Assembly (NCBI RefSeq): GCF_003611585.1
Contig: NZ_RAVW01000002.1
Span: 1-64,000, forward strand
Length of the DNA stretch: 64,000 nucleotides
DNA from: Corallococcus exercitus
Lineage (GTDB): Bacteria > Myxococcota > Myxococcia > Myxococcales > Myxococcaceae
Direction of reading: 5' to 3'
Below are positions 40,709-50,179 of this stretch, one piece after another (position 1 is the first letter of the stretch; each line of letters opens with the position of its first letter). A program made the translations under genes and the position numbers. The notes beneath the pieces are model-generated. The model was given only the letters and a program-made list of their open reading frames with translations. It had not been told where the DNA came from and did no database searches.

Positions 40709-42226
40709 ATGAGCACGAGCGCCGCCCCCATCCTCGGCATTGACTTCGGGACCACCAACACCGCGGCGGCCTTCTTCGACAAGGCGAACAAGCTGCGCGT
40801 GGTGCCCATTGCGGAGAAGAGCCTCACCCTGCCGTCCATCGCGTGGTTCCACGCGGGCGACAAGGCCATCGTCGGCCCCGCGGCGCGGCGGCAGATCATC
40901 GACGACCCGCGCCACACCGTCTTCGGCGCCAAGCGCTTCCTGGGCCGCCGCTTCCAGTCCGAATACGTGGCCCGCCACCGCGGCCGCTTCGCCTTCGAAC
41001 TGGTGGAGGGCCCGGACGGCTACACCGCCGTGCAGGTGTACGGGAAGGTGACGCCGCTCATCGACGTGGCGCACTTCATCCTCAAGCACATCCACACCCT
41101 GGCCACGCACGCGGCCGGCATGAAGTTCGAGGAGTGCGTGCTCACCGTGCCCGCGCACGCCAACATCCGCCAGCGCGAGGCCATCCGCCGCGCGGCGGAG
41201 AAGGCGGGGCTGCGCGTGCGCGCCATCGTCAACGAGCCCACCGCCGCGGCGCTCTACTACGCCAACCTGCGCAACCCCGAGCAGACGGTGATGGTGTTCG
41301 ACCTGGGCGGCGGCACCTTCGACGTCACCCTTATGTCCGTGCAGAACCGCGTGGTGAAGGTGCTGGCCACCGGCGGCGACGCGTTCCTCGGCGGCGCCAA
41401 CTTCGACGAGGCCATCGTCGAGGCGATGGTGGACGACTTCCAGCGGGAGCACGGCATCAACCTGCGGGACAACAAGGTCGTGATGCAGCGGCTGGTCTTC
41501 GCCGCCGAGTCCGCGAAGATTGCCCTCTCCAGCGGCGCGTCCGTCCCCATCCGCATCCCCTGCATCACCCAGAAGGACGGCGCCTTCGTGGACTTCAACG
41601 TCACGCTCACGCGCGAGCGGATGGAGGCCATGGTGTTCCAGCTCATCGAGCGCACCGCCGCCGCGTGCGACGACGTGCTGGAGAAGGCGGGCCTCAAGCC
41701 GGACGCCATCGACGAGCTGGTCATGGTGGGCGGCCAGACGCGCATGCCCGCCATCCGCAAGCGCCTCTCCCACTTCAAGAAGCTGTCGTCGGACAAGGAG
41801 GTTCACCCGGAGCTGGGCGTGGCCGTGGGCGCGGCCATCCTCGGGCGCAACCTGGCGCGCGGCATCAGCGGCCTGTCGGACGTGGTGCCCATGCCCATTG
41901 GAGCCATGGTGCCCGGCGGCGGCCAGCACGAGGTGCTCCCCGCCAACACGCCCGTGCCCGGCACGCGCACCGTGGACCTGGAGCTGCCGCCCTGGCCCGG
42001 CCCCGTGCCGGTGGCGCTGTTCGAGGCGCTGGACCGCACCACCGTGGAGCGCGAGCTCCTGGGCACCGTGCGCATCGAGCCGGACTGGCGCGTGGCCCAT
42101 CCGGGCCCCACCACGCTGGAGCTGCGCATGGGGCCGGACTTCGCCCTCACCGCCAGCCTCGTCGCGAAGGACGGACGCAGGCAGCCGCTCACCATCAGCG
42201 ACCCGAACGCGCCCCAGCGGGCTTGA
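40709..42226 (+). CDS. Hsp70-like protein (short DnaK homologue)
   Basis: 505 aa. ATPase domain complete: GIDFGTTNT phosphate-1 loop at the start, VPAHANIRQREA, VNEPTAAALYY, phosphate-2 DLGGGTFDVT and the adenosine loop VGGQTRMPAIRK. A short beta-type substrate domain (about 390-505) follows, but the alpha-helical lid of DnaK (usual length about 640) is missing. It likely binds ATP and clients weakly, perhaps as a regulatory or specialised chaperone. No dnaJ or grpE is adjacent. An upstream start at 40661 would add a 16-residue Arg/Pro-rich lead of non-coding appearance. Confidence 0.93.
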   Translation: MSTSAAPILGIDFGTTNTAAAFFDKANKLRVVPIAEKSLTLPSIAWFHAGDKAIVGPAARRQIIDDPRHTVFGAKRFLGRRFQSEYVARHRGRFAFELVEGPDGYTAVQVYGKVTPLIDVAHFILKHIHTLATHAAGMKFEECVLTVPAHANIRQREAIRRAAEKAGLRVRAIVNEPTAAALYYANLRNPEQTVMVFDLGGGTFDVTLMSVQNRVVKVLATGGDAFLGGANFDEAIVEAMVDDFQREHGINLRDNKVVMQRLVFAAESAKIALSSGASVPIRIPCITQKDGAFVDFNVTLTRERMEAMVFQLIERTAAACDDVLEKAGLKPDAIDELVMVGGQTRMPAIRKRLSHFKKLSSDKEVHPELGVAVGAAILGRNLARGISGLSDVVPMPIGAMVPGGGQHEVLPANTPVPGTRTVDLELPPWPGPVPVALFEALDRTTVERELLGTVRIEPDWRVAHPGPTTLELRMGPDFALTASLVAKDGRRQPLTISDPNAPQRA

Positions 42227-42230
42227 ACGG

Positions 42231-44945
42231 TCAGCGCACCGTGCGCTTGAGCTGCTCCAGGAGCTGGCGGCTCTCCTCCAGCGCCTCCTGGCAGTGGGCG
42301 ACGAGCGGCTCCAGCCCCTCCAGCACCCGGGCGTCCGCGCGCTGCTCGATGTCCCAGCACAGCGACTCCAGCGTGGCCGCCCCGAAGTAGGCCGCGTTGG
42401 ACTTGAGCGTGTGCGCGGCCCGCGCCAGGTTCTCCAGCTCACCGCGCGCGAGCGCGCCCCGCGCGTCATCCATCAGCCGGGGCATGCTCTCCAGCGCGGT
42501 GTCGACGAGCTCCGGGAGCATCCGCTCCACCTGCCCGTCCAACGACTGCCACAGCCGCTCCAGCGCGCCTGACTCCAGGCCCCGGATGCGCGGGGCGCCC
42601 AGGCGCGGGGCTTCCGGGACGCGGGCGATGGGGGTGGCGCCGGGCTCGCGCGGCAAGCGCTCCCAGGCGCGGCGCAGCGCGGAGATGAGCTCCTCCACGC
42701 GGATGGGCTTGCTGAGGAAGTCGTCCATGCCCGCGTCCAGGCACTCGCGCCGGTCCGCCGTCATCGCGTTGGCCGTCATGGCGATGACCCACGGCTGCTC
42801 GTGCACGGGCACGTCCTTGCGCAGCTGGCGCGTCGTCTCCAGGCCGTCCAGCTCCGGCATCTGGACGTCCATCAGCACGACGTCGTAGCGGCTGCGCGCC
42901 AGGAGGTTCAGCCCCTCGCGGCCGTTGTTCGCGGTGTCCGCCGGGTAGCCCAGCCTGTCCAACACCAGCAGCGCCAGCTTCTGGTTGGTGGGGTTGTCCT
43001 CCACCAGCAGGATACGCAGCGGCATCTGTTCGCCGGGGCGCGTGTTGAACACGGAGCGCTCGCGCGTGGCGGGCGCGGGGGCGACGGGCAGGGGCCGCGC
43101 GGAGATGAGATCCTGGGCCAGGCACGTCATCAGCGCGTCATGCAACTGCGACGCCTTCACCGGCCGGGGCAGCACCGCGGTGAACAGGCCCGGCGGCTGC
43201 GCGTCGCGCTGATCATACGAGGTGAGCAGCAAGAGGGGCAGCTCGCGCGCGTCGCGCTGCTGGCGGATGTGCGCCGCCAGCGTGGGGCCGTCCATCAGCG
43301 GCATGCGGTGGTCCAGGATGGCCAGGTCGAAGCGAGCCCCGGACTCCAGCTTGGACAGCGCCTCCGCGCCGGAGCCCACCTCCACGATGGTCATGCCCCA
43401 CGCGGCCAGCTGGCGGCCCAGCAGCTTGCGGTTGATGGCGTTGTCGTCCACCACCAGCACGCGCCGGCCGTGCAGCTTGAGCGCGTCCGGGCGCAGGGCA
43501 TCCGCGCTGCGCGGGGCCTCGCGCGCCTGGAAGGTGAAGTGGAAGGTGGCGCCGCGGCCCGGGACGCCCTCGCTCTCCATCCACAGCCGCCCGCCCATCG
43601 CCTCCACCAGCCGCTTGCTGATGGCGAGCCCCAGGCCCGTGCCGCCGTAGCGCCGCGACACGGATTCGTTCAGCTGGTTGAAGGGCTGGAACAGGCCGCC
43701 GCGCGCGGCTTCGGAGATGCCCAGGCCGGTGTCCTGCACGGCGAAGTGCAGCTCGAAGAGGCCGCCCGGCGCGAGCGGCTGGCGCGGGGTGTCCACGGAG
43801 ATGGACACGCCGCCGCGCTCGGTGAACTTCACCGCGTTGCCCACCAGGTTGAGCAGCACCTGCCGCAGGCGCGCGCCGTCGCCCACCACGGTGACGGGCG
43901 TCTCGTCGGTGACGTGGTAGCCCAGGTCCAGGGACTTCTCGCTCGCGCGCATGGCGAGCAGGTCCAACACGGACTCCACGCACTGGCGCAGGTTGAAGGG
44001 CTGCTGCTCCAGTTCGACCCGGCCGGCTTCGATCTTGGAGAAGTCCAGCATGTCGTTGAGCAGCCCCAACAGCGCGTCCCCGCTCTGGCGGATGGTGGAC
44101 GCGAAGTCGCGCTGCTCGGGCGTGAGCGCCGTGTCCATCAGGAGCCCCGCCATGCCGATGATGGCGTTCATCGGCGTGCGGATTTCATGGCTCACGGTGG
44201 CCAGGAACAGGCTCTTGGCCTGGTTGGCGTGCTCGGCGGCCTGGCGCGCCCGCTGGAGGTCGGTGACGTCGTGGTAGATGGCGATGAAGCCCATGGACTG
44301 GCCGGCCACCGTCACCGGCAGCGCGCGCAGCTCCACGTCCACCACCGTGCCGTCCTTGCGCACGCGCTTGGTGACGACGTGCACGCGGTCCTTGCGCAGC
44401 ACCTCGCGCGACGTCTCCTCCGCCTCCGGACGGATGCCGTCCGCGTTGGCCACGAGCTTGAGGATGTTGCGCCCCAGCGCCTCCTGCGGCGTGTAGCCGA
44501 AGAGGCGCTCCGCGGCGGGGTTCCAGGTGAGCACCTCGAAGGTGCGGCTGATGGTGATGATGGCCACCGGGCTGTGGCTCACCACCGCCTCGAAGAACTC
44601 CTTCTGCTGCCGGAGGATGGACTCGGCCGTCTGGGCGGCGTCCATGCCCCGCAGCATCAGCATCCAGCCGCCGTCCTGCGGCACGGCCAGCACCCGCACC
44701 GGGTGCACCGGGCCCACGTGGCAGTCCGTCTCGTGAGGACCCGCGCCCGGGGAGAAGACCTGGGGGGGCGTCCAGCCCGGCAGCAAGTGGCCCACCGCCT
44801 GCCCCAGCAACAGGTCACGGGGCCCCAGCAGCGCCTCCGCGGCGCGGTTCACGGCCACGACCCGCAGGGTCGGGTCCAGGACGAGCACGCCGTCTCGCGT
44901 GTGCTCGAACAAGGCCGGATACGCGCTGGGTGGCAGTTCGGGCAA
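42231..44945 (-). CDS. Hybrid histidine kinase: PAS-PAS-HK-REC-REC-Hpt
   Basis: 904 aa, soluble. Two PAS domains (about 8-105 and 115-235), dimerisation helices with phospho-His in FLATVSHEIRTPMN, ATPase (NAVKFT, DTGLGIS, GGTGLGLAI), two receivers (VVDDNAINRK with DHRMPLMDG; VEDNPTNQK with MDVQMPELDG) and a C-terminal Hpt (AAHTLKSNAAYFGA). It carries a full internal phosphorelay, so a separate output receiver is expected. The start is TTG with GGAGG about 8 nt upstream. Its stop lies 4 nt from the convergent Hsp70-like gene. Input unknown. Confidence 0.94.
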   Translation of the reverse strand: MPELPPSAYPALFEHTRDGVLVLDPTLRVVAVNRAAEALLGPRDLLLGQAVGHLLPGWTPPQVFSPGAGPHETDCHVGPVHPVRVLAVPQDGGWMLMLRGMDAAQTAESILRQQKEFFEAVVSHSPVAIITISRTFEVLTWNPAAERLFGYTPQEALGRNILKLVANADGIRPEAEETSREVLRKDRVHVVTKRVRKDGTVVDVELRALPVTVAGQSMGFIAIYHDVTDLQRARQAAEHANQAKSLFLATVSHEIRTPMNAIIGMAGLLMDTALTPEQRDFASTIRQSGDALLGLLNDMLDFSKIEAGRVELEQQPFNLRQCVESVLDLLAMRASEKSLDLGYHVTDETPVTVVGDGARLRQVLLNLVGNAVKFTERGGVSISVDTPRQPLAPGGLFELHFAVQDTGLGISEAARGGLFQPFNQLNESVSRRYGGTGLGLAISKRLVEAMGGRLWMESEGVPGRGATFHFTFQAREAPRSADALRPDALKLHGRRVLVVDDNAINRKLLGRQLAAWGMTIVEVGSGAEALSKLESGARFDLAILDHRMPLMDGPTLAAHIRQQRDARELPLLLLTSYDQRDAQPPGLFTAVLPRPVKASQLHDALMTCLAQDLISARPLPVAPAPATRERSVFNTRPGEQMPLRILLVEDNPTNQKLALLVLDRLGYPADTANNGREGLNLLARSRYDVVLMDVQMPELDGLETTRQLRKDVPVHEQPWVIAMTANAMTADRRECLDAGMDDFLSKPIRVEELISALRRAWERLPREPGATPIARVPEAPRLGAPRIRGLESGALERLWQSLDGQVERMLPELVDTALESMPRLMDDARGALARGELENLARAAHTLKSNAAYFGAATLESLCWDIEQRADARVLEGLEPLVAHCQEALEESRQLLEQLKRTVR

Positions 44946-45061
44946 CTTCCCCCTCCGTTCAAGAACTGTAGGTCAGTCGAGGCGCCAGTTCCATGTCATC
45001 CACGGAAAACCGTGGAGGTGGGCAGGCGCAGGCCTTTTTCCAGCGCTTCGAGGACGATGAT

Positions 45062-46261
45062 TCAGGGGGTTGGCGTGCTTGCCTGGCCACGGACACGGTC
45101 GGGATGTTTCGGTTTGTATTCGCCTGGCGGTGGGAGGTCTCCCAGGGCGCTGGCGAGGACGCCCCAGGCGATGCGTGAGCGGAGCCAGCGGCCGGGGGGC
45201 CCGGGGATCCATGCCATGGAGGAGGCCAGGGTGGACATGCCAGAAGCGGGGTCGCGCAGCGTTACACCCCGCGTCCGGATCTCATGCGCGGCGAGCGTGG
45301 GGCAGCCGGCCTCCGCCAGGTCCTGGTCGAGCGCCGCGGAGGCCTCGGCCAGGGACGGGTCGGCGAAGGGCTCCAGCAGCCGCGCGTGGAAGGCGGTCTC
45401 CGTGAGGGCGATGCACCGGTTCGTCTCCGTCGCGCAGCGGCGGGCCTGACGGGCCACGTCCGGGGACGCGGCGAGGCCGGCGAAGCGGGGCCCCGTCAGC
45501 AGCAGGGCGTTCATCCGGGCCGTCTGCTCGGCGGGCATGGGCGTCCAGTCCGCGGGGGGCGAGGGCATGGCGTCGTGGGCCATGCGCTCGATGTCGAGCA
45601 GGTTGACGGCGAGGGAGCCGCCCGCGAGCGAGTCCGTGCGCAGGCTCAGCCACGCGAGGTGGCGCACCTGCTGCGCGGCCTCCAGCGGGTGGCCCGTCCT
45701 CATCCCGTGGAGCATGCGGAACTTCGCCCAGCGCTGAAGGAGGAAGACGTCGGGGACCTCGCCGGCGACCCAGTTGAAGCGTCCCTGGGTGCTCAGGGGA
45801 CTGCCGTTGAACAGGTCCCACCGGTCATACGCCAGCAGCCGGACCATCCAGTCGAAGTCCAGGCGGGACACGTCGATGTTCGCGGTGAGCCAGCGGCCCT
45901 GTCTCAGGTCCAGGGCCTCCTCGCGCAGCGCTTCGGGAAGCACCAGCGGCGAGCCCTCGGGCGGCGCCCGCTTCAGGTCGCGAGACCAGGGCAGCCACGC
46001 GTTGAGCAGGAGCCCCGCGTCGCCTTCCGTCCGGCCTTCGTGGAACCAGGGGTCGGCGTCCAGCGCGGCCTCCTGCGCGCAGTAGGCCTCCACGTTCGCG
46101 GCGAGCGCCTCGCGGTGGAGGCGCAGGGGCGCTTCGACCTTCCGCTGGAACCACGCCTCCGCGCCCATCCCGCCGGCGCCGGCCAGCACGACGAGCCCCG
46201 CGACGGAGGCCACGGCGATGCGCCGGCCCCTCTTCGGCACGGCCCTGTCGGAGGACGTCAT
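45062..46261 (-). CDS. Hypothetical single-span membrane protein
   Basis: 399 aa. One N-terminal hydrophobic helix (about 15-38: VASVAGLVVLAGAGGMGAEAW) after a basic lead KRGRR, so the bulk is probably periplasmic. The rest is a mainly alpha-helical domain with many Trp, Arg and Leu and no motif I recognise (for example RLLAYDRWDLFNGSP). Third positions are strongly G/C and the reading is clean, so it is a real gene. Probably restricted to myxobacteria. No operon partner; the opposite-strand kinase upstream ends elsewhere. Confidence 0.75.
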   Translation of the reverse strand: MTSSDRAVPKRGRRIAVASVAGLVVLAGAGGMGAEAWFQRKVEAPLRLHREALAANVEAYCAQEAALDADPWFHEGRTEGDAGLLLNAWLPWSRDLKRAPPEGSPLVLPEALREEALDLRQGRWLTANIDVSRLDFDWMVRLLAYDRWDLFNGSPLSTQGRFNWVAGEVPDVFLLQRWAKFRMLHGMRTGHPLEAAQQVRHLAWLSLRTDSLAGGSLAVNLLDIERMAHDAMPSPPADWTPMPAEQTARMNALLLTGPRFAGLAASPDVARQARRCATETNRCIALTETAFHARLLEPFADPSLAEASAALDQDLAEAGCPTLAAHEIRTRGVTLRDPASGMSTLASSMAWIPGPPGRWLRSRIAWGVLASALGDLPPPGEYKPKHPDRVRGQASTPTP

Positions 46262-46461
46262 GGCCGAATTCTAGAGGGCTTTTTCCAGGGCACCCAGGAA
46301 GTGTCTGTGGCCGCCGCGCCACTGTTTCAGGGTAGACGGCCAACCAGCCCCCTGTCCTATTGGCAGTGGTAGGGACCGCCTGCCCGGAATCAATGGCGGG
46401 CCCTGGGCAGTGCGTCGCGCGGGCGACCTAGCTTTCTTTCGAACACACGGAAGAGAGAGCC

Positions 46462-46866
46462 GTGCCCGACGCGACGACCCCGCCCCTGATTCTCATCATC
46501 GATGACGAGCCGGAGCTGGAAGTGATGGCCCGTTACCTCGAGCTCGAAGGCTACTCCGTCCTGACGGCGTCCAATGGAGAGGAGGGACTGCTGGCCCTGG
46601 CCTCCTGTCGCAAGCCCTGCATCGTCCTGCTGGATTTGATGATGCCGGTGATGGACGGCTACGGCTTTCTCCGGCGCCTGCACGACGATGCGACACTCTG
46701 CGGACTGCCCGTCTTCGTGCTCACCGCCAGCTTCCAGACGGAGCGGATGGCCGGCGTCGTCGGGCTGCTGCGCAAACCCCTGCACATGGAGTTGCTGCTG
46801 GAGGCAGTCGCGCCGTACTGCCCCTGCACGCCTCCCGGTGAAAAGGAGAACTCCACGGCGGGTTAG
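46462..46866 (+). CDS. Single-domain response regulator
   Basis: 134 aa. Receiver only: IIDDEPE near the start, acceptor Asp in LLDLMMPVMDG, VLTAS and Lys in LRKPL; no output domain. GTG start behind AGAGAGA. It could take phosphate from one of the orphan kinases nearby, such as the hybrid kinase at 42231-44945 or the membrane kinase at 48386-49840. The C-terminus is Pro/Cys-rich and short. Which partner is served cannot be told. Confidence 0.9.
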   Translation: MPDATTPPLILIIDDEPELEVMARYLELEGYSVLTASNGEEGLLALASCRKPCIVLLDLMMPVMDGYGFLRRLHDDATLCGLPVFVLTASFQTERMAGVVGLLRKPLHMELLLEAVAPYCPCTPPGEKENSTAG

Positions 46867-46876
46867 CGGGAACAGG

Positions 46877-47551
46877 TCAGGCCGCGATGCGGGCCACGCA
46901 CTCCGGGCTGTCATTGGCGGGTGAGTTCACCCCGCGCGCCACTTCGTAGACGTCCAGCGGCGCTTCCGGCGCGGGCACGAGCAGCGGCAGGAGGACGGAC
47001 GCCTCCTGGGGCTCCGGGCGCAGCCACACCGACTGGCCTTCCGGCGACAGGATGACGGGCATCCGGTCGTGGATGGGCGCCATCAGCGCGTTGGGGCCGG
47101 TGGTGATGATGGTGCAGGTGCGCAGCACCTCGCCGGTGTCCGGCGCCGTCCACTCCTCCCAGAGCCCCGCCAGCGCCAGGGGCTTTCCGTCGCGGTGGTG
47201 GAAGAAGTACGGCGTCTTGGGCTTCGTGGACTGCTTCCACTCGTACCAGCCGTCCACCACCACCAGGCACCGCCTGCGCTTCAGCGCGGAGCGGAAGCTG
47301 GGCTTCTCCGCCACCGTCTCACCGCGCGCGTTGATGAGCTTGTTGCCGATGGACGCGTCCTTCGCCCAGGACGGGATGAGCCCCCAGCGGAACACGTCCA
47401 GCAGCCGCGCGCCGTCGTTGGGCACCACGGGCAAGAGCTGCGTGGGACAGAGATTGAAACGCTCGCGCTCCAGCGTCGCGCGCGCGCCCGCGAGCTCCAG
47501 CTCGGCGACGAGCTGCGCGGGAGAGGTCCGGACGGTGACTCGGCCACACAT
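46877..47551 (-). CDS. SRAP-domain protein (YedK/HMCES family)
   Basis: 224 aa. The family protects abasic sites in single-stranded DNA by forming a thiazolidine link through Cys2. Seen here: initiator ATG followed directly by CGRV (Cys2), NARGETV, WYEW with the active Glu, and PIHDRMPV with the active His. Length and order match YedK. ATG 47551 is required because Cys2 must follow the removed Met; longer in-frame starts are therefore rejected. Stand-alone gene, convergent with the receiver gene 10 nt away. Confidence 0.95.
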   Translation of the reverse strand: MCGRVTVRTSPAQLVAELELAGARATLERERFNLCPTQLLPVVPNDGARLLDVFRWGLIPSWAKDASIGNKLINARGETVAEKPSFRSALKRRRCLVVVDGWYEWKQSTKPKTPYFFHHRDGKPLALAGLWEEWTAPDTGEVLRTCTIITTGPNALMAPIHDRMPVILSPEGQSVWLRPEPQEASVLLPLLVPAPEAPLDVYEVARGVNSPANDSPECVARIAA

Positions 47552-47644
47552 GGGCCGTAAGCGTAACGCCCGGCGGCCGGGCTCGCACCTTCCGGGCGTC
47601 TGGACGGTGGGGGACCAGGCCCCCACGCCCGGTCCCCCCGCGGC

Positions 47645-48316
47645 CTACTGGAACATCCGCCAGCGCGACTCCTTCGGTGCTCCCGCGGGTATCACGACGG
47701 GCGCTTCCCAGGTGATGTGGTACTCGGTGTCCAGCAGGCCCAGCTTGCGCCCCTGGACGCGCGGGTTGCGGACCCCCACCATGGTGAGCACCTCGCGCAG
47801 GACCCCCTCGTGGTACGCCGCCGGCATGAAGTCGCGCCGCATGACGAACAGGGCGTCCCCTTCCCCCTTCCAGTCGACGGAGCGCTCTCCGTAGCTCACC
47901 GCCATCTGGTAGCCGGAGGGCAGGTTCGTCACGAGCTTGCGCGCGTCCCCCGCGGCCAGGAGCAGGAAGGTGCGCCCCACCGCGGACTCCAGGAAGCTGC
48001 GCGTGGCCTGCATGCCCATCTGCCGCAGCGACTCGTCGAACCCGCCCCACCGCGGCGACAGCAGGCGCGCCGCCACCTGCGTCAGCTTGAGGAGGCTGGC
48101 CACCGGGTAGTTGAAGAAGCCCACGAAGCGGCGCTCGTCGGTGACGGACCGGCACGTGGCCAGCGCCTCCTCCCCCACGCCGGTGCGCACCGACTCCAGC
48201 ACTCCCAGGAAGAACATGCCCCGGGCGGTGTCCTGCTCCGTCGCCGCCATTCGCCGCACTGCCCAGTCCGCGTCCACTGAGCCCGCTTCCAGGAACGGCT
48301 TCGCCTGTGCATGCAT
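47645..48316 (-). CDS. DUF2378 (TIGR02265) family protein
   Basis: 223 aa. Matches the myxobacterial paralogous family of about 200-residue soluble proteins (ARGMFFLGVLESV, FFNYPVASLLKL, GYQMAVSYGERSVDWKGEGDALFVMRRDF, EYHITWE). Members often sit beside or within kinase genes, and this one lies 69 nt downstream of a membrane histidine kinase on the same strand. Start M at 48316 has GGAGG 6 nt upstream; an ATG 6 nt earlier touches that site. Function unknown; possibly a regulator of the neighbouring kinase. Confidence 0.85.
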   Translation of the reverse strand: MHAQAKPFLEAGSVDADWAVRRMAATEQDTARGMFFLGVLESVRTGVGEEALATCRSVTDERRFVGFFNYPVASLLKLTQVAARLLSPRWGGFDESLRQMGMQATRSFLESAVGRTFLLLAAGDARKLVTNLPSGYQMAVSYGERSVDWKGEGDALFVMRRDFMPAAYHEGVLREVLTMVGVRNPRVQGRKLGLLDTEYHITWEAPVVIPAGAPKESRWRMFQ

Positions 48317-48385
48317 GTGCATCCTCCATGTTCGCGTGGGCCCACGCCCCACGGCGAGTCGCCAACCTGCCGCTGCACTCTCTCT

Positions 48386-49840
48386 TCAGGGATGCGCCGC
48401 CACTCCGGCCGCCTGCGCGCACGCGTCCGGGAACAGGACGGTGAAGCGCGAGCCATGGCCGAAGTCGCTCTCCGCCTGGATGCGCGCGCCGTGCCCCTGC
48501 ACCAGGCGCTTCACGATGGCGAGCCCCAGCCCGGTGCCGCGCAGCTTGGTGGTGAACATGGGCTCGAAGATGCGCTCCAGCAGCGGCGCGGGGATGCCCG
48601 GCCCGTCGTCCGTCACGCGCAGGCTCCAGCCGCCCTCGCCCCGCGCGTCGGCGTGCACGCAGACCGTCCCGGTGCGCTCCGGCGGGATGGCCTCCACCGC
48701 GTTCTGGATGAGGTTGACCAGCACCTGGCGGAACTGCTCGCGGTCCAGGTGCGGCACCGGCAGCCCGTCCGGCACCTGGTTGTTCACGCGCACGCCCTCG
48801 CGCCGGGGCACCACGCTGATGGCTTCCTCCACCAGCGGCTTGAGCGGACAGGGCGTGCGGCGCGGAGGCCGGCCCTTCGCGTAGTCCAGCAGGTCGGAGA
48901 TGATGACCGAGCACGCCTGCAGCTCCCGGTCGATGATGTCCAGGAAGCGCGGGATGCGCGGGTCGGACGGATAGTCCTCCGCCTTGCTCAGCCGGCGCAG
49001 GACGAACGCGTGCGCGGTGCGCGCGGCCGCCAGCGGGTTGCGCAGCTCGTGGCTGACGCTCGCGGTGAGCTGCCCCAGCGACGCCAGCCGCTCCAGCCGC
49101 TCCGCGTGGTCGCGGAAGGCGTGCACCTCGCGCACGGCGGCGTCCAGCTGCCCCGTCCGCAGCGCCAGCTCCTCTTCACTGGCGGCCTCCGCCAGGGCCT
49201 GGCGCCCGGCCCGCTCCCCCATGTCGCGCAGCGCGTCCCGGCAGGCGACGAGCAGCACCGCGTCGATGACGGCCACCCAGAAGGCGTGCTCCAGGAAGCG
49301 CCACCACTCCGGGTGCAGCTGGCCGTAGACGGACTCCGGCCACAGCGCGCCCCGCATGCAGTGGTCCGCGACGATGGCCAGGCTCGCGGTGAGCAGCACC
49401 TTCGGGTCGCGGTAGAAGGACAGCACCGCCAGCGACCCGAAGATGTGGAAGTGCGTCTCGATGCGGCCCCCCGTCAGGTGGATGAGCAGCGCGGACCAGA
49501 GCATCTGGCTCACCGCCACCACGTGACGCGTCACCGCCTCCCCCGGATGCAGGCGCGTGAGCATCACCGGGAACACGCTCAACGCCGCGCCCAGCAGCAC
49601 CGCCGTCTGCACGTGCAGGTGCGGCGCGCGCACCTTGCCCTCCCAGCCATGGGGAGACACGAACACCGCCACCAGCACCGCCGCCGCCCACTGCCCCAGC
49701 ATCAGCCAGGTGAACAGGCCATCCACCCGCTTGCGAGAGTCACGCAGCTGCAATGCCAGAAGCGCCGCCGCCCGTCCTTCCAGACACGGAGAGACCTTCG
49801 CCGGAGCATGAAAGGAAAAGGCTGGCATGGACGAAGTCAT
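48386..49840 (-). CDS. Membrane histidine kinase
   Basis: 484 aa. About five or six membrane helices (about 40-215) containing TGGRIETHFHIFGSLAVLSFYRD, a conserved His-rich signature I have seen in other integral-membrane sensor regions. Then a coiled coil (about 225-260), dimerisation helix with phospho-His in ASVSHELRNPLAAA, and ATPase with NLIQNAVEA, DDGPGIP and GTGLGLAIVK. The His residues in the membrane segment suggest metal or haem-linked sensing, which is only inference. ATG 49840 behind GAAGAG. No response regulator adjacent on the same strand. Confidence 0.92.
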   Translation of the reverse strand: MTSSMPAFSFHAPAKVSPCLEGRAAALLALQLRDSRKRVDGLFTWLMLGQWAAAVLVAVFVSPHGWEGKVRAPHLHVQTAVLLGAALSVFPVMLTRLHPGEAVTRHVVAVSQMLWSALLIHLTGGRIETHFHIFGSLAVLSFYRDPKVLLTASLAIVADHCMRGALWPESVYGQLHPEWWRFLEHAFWVAVIDAVLLVACRDALRDMGERAGRQALAEAASEEELALRTGQLDAAVREVHAFRDHAERLERLASLGQLTASVSHELRNPLAAARTAHAFVLRRLSKAEDYPSDPRIPRFLDIIDRELQACSVIISDLLDYAKGRPPRRTPCPLKPLVEEAISVVPRREGVRVNNQVPDGLPVPHLDREQFRQVLVNLIQNAVEAIPPERTGTVCVHADARGEGGWSLRVTDDGPGIPAPLLERIFEPMFTTKLRGTGLGLAIVKRLVQGHGARIQAESDFGHGSRFTVLFPDACAQAAGVAAHP

Positions 49841-50179
49841 CTCTTCACCCGACCGGAATGGTGGCGGAAGCGATTAACCCTGTAAAATACGGACTACACG
49901 GAACTCCCTGAACCAACCATGCTGCCCGGGGGCACGAGGAATGCCGAAGCTTGAACACTGCCGGCGCCCACCCACGCCGACGGTGTGAGACGGAGCCAGA
50001 GGGCGGCTCCATCCCGTGCATTGCCCGCTAACAATGACATCCTGGCCATCCCTGTGGCCACCGAAGCGAGCGCATCCGGGACCGCAGTACGAGGCCCGCG
50101 CTCAGCTCTGTCCACTGGGAGCGCCCCGGGTCTCAAGGGGGCACAGGGGCCCGCGGCGTACACGCCCCGCGGGGCAGCG
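49841..50179. other. Intergenic region, no convincing gene
   Basis: 339 nt upstream of the membrane kinase and downstream of the GMC oxidoreductase gene end. An open frame of 89 codons (49894-50163, minus) lacks G/C third-position bias and is rejected. The AT-rich stretch near 49875-49915 holds a weak promoter candidate for the kinase (TTCAGG, 17 nt, TATTTT on the minus strand). Confidence 0.5.

Noticed and set aside
49894-50163. 89-codon minus-strand open frame
   Set aside because: Third positions show no G/C bias (many TTA, AGA, ACT, CAA-type codons), no ribosome site and no recognisable motif.
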